From contig OX424563.1 in assembly GCA_949152475.1 (NCBI GenBank), positions 39,628,120-39,692,119 of the forward strand: DNA of 64,000 bases. The letters are read 5' to 3'. Origin of the DNA: Terebella lapidaria. Its lineage: Eukaryota > Annelida > Polychaeta > Terebellida > Terebellidae. Shown in pieces: positions 57,612-64,000 of this stretch; the stretch's first letter is position 1; each line of letters starts with the position of its first letter. The notes under the pieces are model-generated. The model saw only the letters and a program-made list of their open reading frames with translations, did no database searches and was not told the DNA's origin. The translations under genes were made by a program, and so were the position numbers.

Positions 57612-60600
57612 CACGTTTTGCTCAACCGTAAGAGTGACATGCGATGCTCCACAGTACGATGGACATGGGACGCTCCATCATACGATGGAAATGTGACGCT
57701 CCACCGTACGATCGACATGCGATGCTCCACCGTATGATCGACATGTGATGCTCCACCGTACGATGGACATGGGATCCTCCATCGTACGATGGACATGCGA
57801 TGCTCCACCGTACGATCGACATGCGATGCTCCACCGTACGATGGACATGCGATGTTCCATTGTACGATGGACATCTGATGCTCCACCATACGATGGACAT
57901 GTGACACTCCGCTGTACGATGGACATGTGACGCTCCACCGTACGATGGACATGCGACGCTCCATCGTACGATGGACATGGGATGCTCTATCGTATGATGG
58001 ACTAGCGATGCTCCACCGTAAGATGGACATGTGACGCCCCACAGTACGATGGACATGCGACGCTCCATCGTACGATGGACATGGGATGCTCCACCGTATG
58101 ATGGACATGTGACGCTCTACCGTACGATGGACATGCGATGCTCCACCGTACGATGGACCTGTGATGCTCCACCATACAATGGACATCTGACGCTCCACCG
58201 TACGATAGACATGCGATGCTCCACCATACGATGGACATGTGACGCTCCACCGTACGATGGACATGCGACGCTCCACCGTACGATGGACATGCGATGCTCC
58301 ACTGTACGATGGACATGTGACGCTCCACCGTATGATGGACATGCAAGGCTCCACTGTACAATGGACATGTGACGCTCCACTATACGATGGACATGCGATG
58401 CTCCACCGTATGATGGACATGCAACGCTCCATCGTACGATGGACATGTGACGCTCCACCGTACGATGGACATGCGATGCTCCACTGTACGATGGACATGT
58501 GACGCTCCACCGTATGATTGACATGCGACGCTATACTGTACGATGGACATGTGACGCTCCACCGTACGATGGACATGGGATGCTCCTTCGTTCGATGGAC
58601 ATGTGACGCTCCACCGTACGATGGACATGGGATGCTCCACCGTAAGATGGACATGTGACGCTCCACCGTACGATGGGCATGCGATGCTGAAATGTACGAT
58701 GGACATGTGATGCTCCACCGTACGATGGACATGTGACGCTGCACCGTACGATGGTCATGCAAGGCTCCACTGTACAATGGACATGCGACGCTCCACCGTA
58801 CGATGGACATGCGACGCTCCACCGTATGATGGACATGCGACGCTCCACTGTACGATGGACATGTGACGCTCCACCGTATGATTGACATGCGAGGCTCCAC
58901 CGTACGATGGACATGCGACGCTCCACCGTACGATGGACATGCGATGCTCCACTGTACGATGGACATGTGATGATCCACCGTATGATTGACATGCGAGACT
59001 CCACTGTACGTTGGACATGTGACGCTCCACCGTACGATGGACATGGGATGCTCCTTCGTACGATGGACATGTGACGCTCCACCGTACGATGGACATGGGA
59101 TGCTCCACCGTAGGATGGACATGTGACGCTCCACCGTATGATGGACATGCAATGCTCCACTGTACAATGGACATGTGAAGCTCCACCATACGATGGACAT
59201 GGGATGCTCCACCGTATGATGGACATGTGACGCTCCACCGTATGATGGACCTGTGATGCTCCACCATACGATGGACATCTGACGCTCCACCGTACGATAG
59301 ACATGCGATGCTCCACCATACGATGGACATGTGACGCTCCACCGTACGATGGACACGCGACGCTCCACCGTATGATGGACATGCAACGCTCCATCGTACG
59401 ATGGACATGTGACGCTCCACCATACGATGGACATCTGACGCTCCACCGTACAATGGACATGCGATGCTCCACTGTACGATGGACATGTGACGCTCCACCG
59501 TATGATTGACATGCGAGGCTATACTGTACAATGGACATGTGACGCTCCACCGTACGATGGACATGGGATGCTCCTTCGTACGATGGACATGTGACGCTCC
59601 ACCGTACGATGGACATGGGATGCTCCACCGTAGGATGGACATGTGACGCTCCACCATACGATGGGCATGCGATGCTCCAATGTACGATGGACATGTGATG
59701 CTCCAACGTACGATGGACATGTGACGCTCCACCGTACGACGGTCATGCAAGGCTCCACTGTACCATGGACATGTGACGCTCCACCGTACGATGGACATGC
59801 GACGCTCCACCGTACGATGGACATGCGACGCTCCACTGTACGATGGACATGTGACGCTCCACCGTATGATTGACATGCGAGGCTCCACCGTACGATGGAC
59901 ATGCGACGCTCCACCGTACGATGGACATGCGATGCTCCACTGTACGATGGACATGTGACGCTCCACCGTATGATTGACATGCGAGGCTCCACTGTACGAT
60001 GGACATGTGACGCTCCACCGTACGATGGACATGGGATGCTCCTGCATACGATGGACATGTGACGCTCCACCGTACGATGGACATGGGATGCTCCACCGTA
60101 GGATGGACATGCGATGCTCCACTGTACGATGGACATGTGACGCTCCACCGTATGATGGACATGCAAGGCTCCACTGTACAATGGACATGTGACGCTCCAC
60201 TATACGATGGACATGCGATGTTCCACCGTATGATGGACATGCAACGCTCCATCGTACGGTGGACATGTGACGCTCCACCGTACGATGGACATGCGATGCT
60301 CCACTGTACGATGGACATGTGACGCTCCACCGTACGATGGACATGGGATGCTCCTTCGTTCGATGGACATGTGACGCTCCACCGTACGATGGACATGGGA
60401 TGCTCCACCGTAAGATGGACATGTGACGCTCCACCGTACGATGGGCATGCGATGCTGAAATGTACGATGGACATGTGATGCTCCACCGTACGATGGACAT
60501 GTGACGCTCCACCGTACGATGGTCATGCAAGGCTCCACTGTACAATGGACATGCGACGCTTCACCGTACGATGGACATGCGACGCTCCACCGTATGATGG

Positions 60601-63600
60601 ACATGCGACGCTCCACTGTACGATGGACATGTGACGCTCCACCGTATGATTGACATGCGAGGCTCCACCGTACGATGGACATGCGACGCTCCACCGTACG
60701 ATGGACATGCGATGCTCCACTGTACGATGGACATGTGATGCTCCACCGTATGATTGACATGCGAGACTCCACTGTACGTTGGACATGTGACGCTCCACCG
60801 TACGATGGACATGGGATGCTCCTTCGTACGATGGACATGTGACGCTCCACCGTACGATGGACATGGGATGCTCCACCGTAGGATGGACATGTGACGCTCC
60901 ACCGTATGATGGACATGCAATGCTCCACTGTACAATGGACATGTGAAGCTCCACCGTACGATGGACATGGGATGCTCCACCGTATGATGGACATGTGACG
61001 CTCCACCGTATGATGGACATGTGACGCTCCACCGTACGATGGACATGCGACGCTCCATCGTACGATGGACATGCGACGCTCCATCGTACGATGGACATGC
61101 GACAATCCACCGTACGATGGACATCTGACGCTCCTCTGTACGATGGACAAGCGACGCTCCATCGCAGGATGGACATGCGACGCTCCACCGTACGAAGGAC
61201 ATGTGAGGCTCCACCGTACGATGGACATGCGACGCTCCACCGTACGATGGACATGCGACGCTCCATCGTACGATGGACATGCGACGCTCCACCGTACGAT
61301 GGACATGCGATGCTCCACTGTACGATGGACATGTGACGCTCCACCGTATGATGGACATGCAAGGCTCCACTGTACAATGGACATGTGACGCTCCACTATA
61401 CGATGGACATGCGATGCTCCACCGTATGATGGACATGCAACGCTCCATCGTACGATGGACATGTGACGCTCCACCGTACGATGGACATGCGATGCTCCAC
61501 TGTACGATGGACATGTGACGCTCCACCGTATGATTGACATGCGAGGCTCCACTGTACGATGGACATGTGACGCTCCACCGTACGATGGACATGGGATGCT
61601 CCTGCATACGATGGACATGTGACGCTCCACCGTACGATGGACATGGGATGCTCCACCGTAGGATGGACATGTGACGCTCCATCGTATGATGGGCATGCGA
61701 TGCTCCAATGTACGATGGACATGTGATGCTCCACCGTACGATGGACATGTGACGCTCCACCGTATGATGGACATGCAAGGCTCCACTGTACAATGGACAT
61801 GTGACGCTCCACCGTACGATGGACATGGGATGCTCCACCGTATGATGAACATGTGACGCTCCACCGTATGATGGACATGTGACGCTCCACCGTACGATGG
61901 ACATGCGACGCTCCATCGTACGATGGACATGTGACAATCCACCGTACGATGGACATCTGACGCTCCTCTGCACGATGGACAAGCGACGCTCCACTGTACG
62001 ATGGACATGTGATGCTCCACCGTACGATGGACATGCGACGCTCCATCGTACGATGGACATGTGATGCTCCACCGTACGATGGACATGGGATGCTCCACCG
62101 TAAGATGGACATGTGACGCTCCACCGTACGATGGGCATGCGATGCTGAAATGTACGATGGACATGTGATGCTCCACCGTACGATGGACATGTGACGCTGC
62201 ACCGTACGATGGTCATGCAAGGCTCCACTGTACAATGGACATGCGACGCTCCACCGTACGATGGACATGCGACGCTCCACCGTATGATGGACATGCGACG
62301 CTCCACTGTACGATGGACATGTGACGCTCCACCGTATGATTGACATGCGAGGCTCCACCGTACGATGGACATGCGACGCTCCACCGTACGATGGACATGC
62401 GATGCTCCACTGTACGATGGACATGTGATGATCCACCGTATGATTGACATGCGAGACTCCACTGTACGTTGGACATGTGACGCTCCACCGTACGATGGAC
62501 ATGGGATGCTCCTTCGTACGATGGACATGTGACGCTCCACCGTACGATGGACATGGGATGCTCCACCGTAGGATGGACATGTGACGCTCCACCGTATGAT
62601 GGACATGCAATGCTCCACTGTACAATGGACATGTGAAGCTCCACCATACGATGGACATGGGATGCTCCACCGTATGATGGACATGTGACGCTCCACCGTA
62701 TGATGGACCTGTGATGCTCCACCATACGATGGACATCTGACGCTCCACCGTACGATAGACATGCGATGCTCCACCATACGATGGACATGTGACGCTCCAC
62801 CGTACGATGGACACGCGACGCTCCACCGTATGATGGACATGCAACGCTCCATCGTACGATGGACATGTGACGCTCCACCATACGATGGACATCTGACGCT
62901 CCACCGTACAATGGACATGCGATGCTCCACTGTACGATGGACATGTGACGCTCCACCGTATGATTGACATGCGAGGCTATACTGTACAATGGACATGTGA
63001 CGCTCCACCGTACGATGGACATGGGATGCTCCTTCGTACGATGGACATGTGACGCTCCACCGTACGATGGACATGGGATGCTCCACCGTAGGATGGACAT
63101 GTGACGCTCCACCATACGATGGGCATGCGATGCTCCAATGTACGATGGACATGTGATGCTCCAACGTACGATGGACATGTGACGCTCCACCGTACGACGG
63201 TCATGCAAGGCTCCACTGTACCATGGACATGTGACGCTCCACCGTACGATGGACATGCGACGCTCCACCGTACGATGGACATGCGACGCTCCACTGTACG
63301 ATGGACATGTGACGCTCCACCGTATGATTGACATGCGAGGCTCCACCGTACGATGGACATGCGACGCTCCACCGTACGATGGACATGCGATGCTCCACTG
63401 TACGATGGACATGTGACGCTCCACCGTATGATTGACATGCGAGGCTCCACTGTACGATGGACATGTGACGCTCCACCGTACGATGGACATGGGATGCTCC
63501 TGCATACGATGGACATGTGACGCTCCACCGTACGATGGACATGGGATGCTCCACCGTAGGATGGACATGCGATGCTCCACTGTACGATGGACATGTGACG

Positions 63601-64000
63601 CTCCACCGTATGATGGACATGCAAGGCTCCACTGTACAATGGACATGTGACGCTCCACTATACGATGGACATGCGATGTTCCACCGTATGATGGACATGC
63701 AACGCTCCATCGTACGGTGGACATGTGACGCTCCACCGTACGATGGACATGCGATGCTCCACTGTACGATGGACATGTGACGCTCCACCGTACGATGGAC
63801 ATGGGATGCTCCTTCGTTCGATGGACATGTGACGCTCCACCGTACGATGGACATGGGATGCTCCACCGTAAGATGGACATGTGACGCTCCACCGTACGAT
63901 GGGCATGCGATGCTGAAATGTACGATGGACATGTGATGCTCCACCGTACGATGGACATGTGACGCTCCACCGTACGATGGTCATGCAAGGCTCCACTGTA
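57612..64000 (+). repeat. Compound HOR unit, partial at the right edge
   Basis: Bases 57612 to about 61069 match 21006-24463 (offset 36,606). After one added monomer near 61055-61090, the rest matches about 26777-29682 (offset 34,318). One copy of the 2,314-bp segment is therefore missing here. The first part of the 22.0-kb type recurs at 62054 onward. The unit continues beyond the window. Confidence 0.85.

Larger units (their letters stand above)
1..64000 (+). repeat. 26-bp tandem satellite array filling the window
   Basis: The entire window is head-to-tail copies of one 26-bp monomer; 28-53 is a consensus copy and 366-391 a copy with all four CpGs. Taking the start as G-Y-G-A-C, the unit runs through GCTCCAYCGTACGATGG and ends ACAT. 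No inverted monomer, foreign insertion or single-copy stretch was seen. Common variants are GATG for GACG, CTGT or CCAT for CCGT, TATG or ACAA for TACG/ACGA, and GTG/GCG/GGG at the unit start. About 2,461 monomers fit. Size, homogeneity and HOR structure fit a heterochromatic eukaryotic satellite; no named family is recognised. No conventional gene or RNA gene lies within it. Confidence 0.97.

Noticed and set aside
1-64000. CRISPR array (short repeats of about 26 bp with regular spacing)
   Set aside because: The repeats abut directly, with no unique spacers between them, and the 10-bp spacer part of the monomer is itself conserved. No cas-like gene is present.
1-64000. Telomeric or subtelomeric repeat, or rDNA spacer
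   Set aside because: No TTAGGG-, TTTAGGG- or TTAGG-type runs and no rRNA sequence are present; the monomer is unlike known telomere repeats.
1-64000. Transposon, LTR or SINE/LINE insertion within the array
   Set aside because: The marker spacing leaves no room for inserted DNA, and no stretch departs from the monomer pattern.
1-64000. Coding minisatellite of a repetitive structural protein (mucin- or silk-like)
   Set aside because: Such repeats normally have a unit length divisible by three and unique flanking exons. Here the unit is 26 bp and no non-repeat flank is present.

Overview
The whole window, from the first base to the last, is one uninterrupted tandem satellite array. The monomer is 26 bp and lies in the same orientation throughout, about 2,460 copies. 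I see no conventional gene, RNA gene, transposon, LTR element, CRISPR array, terminator or unique sequence. The monomer register is kept to the base over 64 kb: distances between 17 copies of a distinctive marker monomer are exact multiples of 26, apart from three 1-bp slips, each explained by the same 25-bp variant monomer.

Each monomer is a 16-bp near-palindrome (TCCAYCGTACGATGGA, perfect when Y is T) plus a 10-bp asymmetric spacer (CATGYGACGC). The fullest form has four CpGs, and most variant positions are C-to-T or G-to-A changes at those CpGs. This suggests a eukaryote with CpG methylation, such as a vertebrate or plant, and a centromeric, pericentromeric or other heterochromatic satellite. 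I cannot name the species or a known satellite family.

Above the monomer there is a second level: irregular higher-order repeat (HOR) units of 97 monomers (2,522 bp, five copies), 159 monomers (4,134 bp, two copies), and 72 to 415 monomers. Layout by marker: 1-700 partial unit; 701-2571 a unit holding block B, a segment with a 25-bp monomer; 2572-21005 units of 153, 97, 159, 106, 97 and 97 monomers; 21006-31795 a long compound unit with nested duplications; 31796-48433 a mixed zone with two more B blocks, a 1,794-bp tandem duplication and hybrid units; 48434-64000 a second copy of the material at 6550-29682.

At a third level, 48434-64000 matches 6550-29682 collinearly once two whole-monomer deletions (5,278 and 2,314 bp) and one added monomer are allowed for. 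The unit pair at 2572-9071 recurs at 13206-18483 with a 1,222-bp deletion. All copy boundaries keep monomer register, as expected from homologous unequal exchange or replication-based copying between aligned monomers.

Very long open frames exist on the minus strand (up to 1,538 codons), but they follow from a monomer with no stop in any of three frames on that strand and an ATG in every unit. I do not annotate them as genes. Alignment statements come from reading the sequence and from matching positions of identical translated stretches, not from a computed alignment; boundaries marked approximate are good to about one or two monomers.
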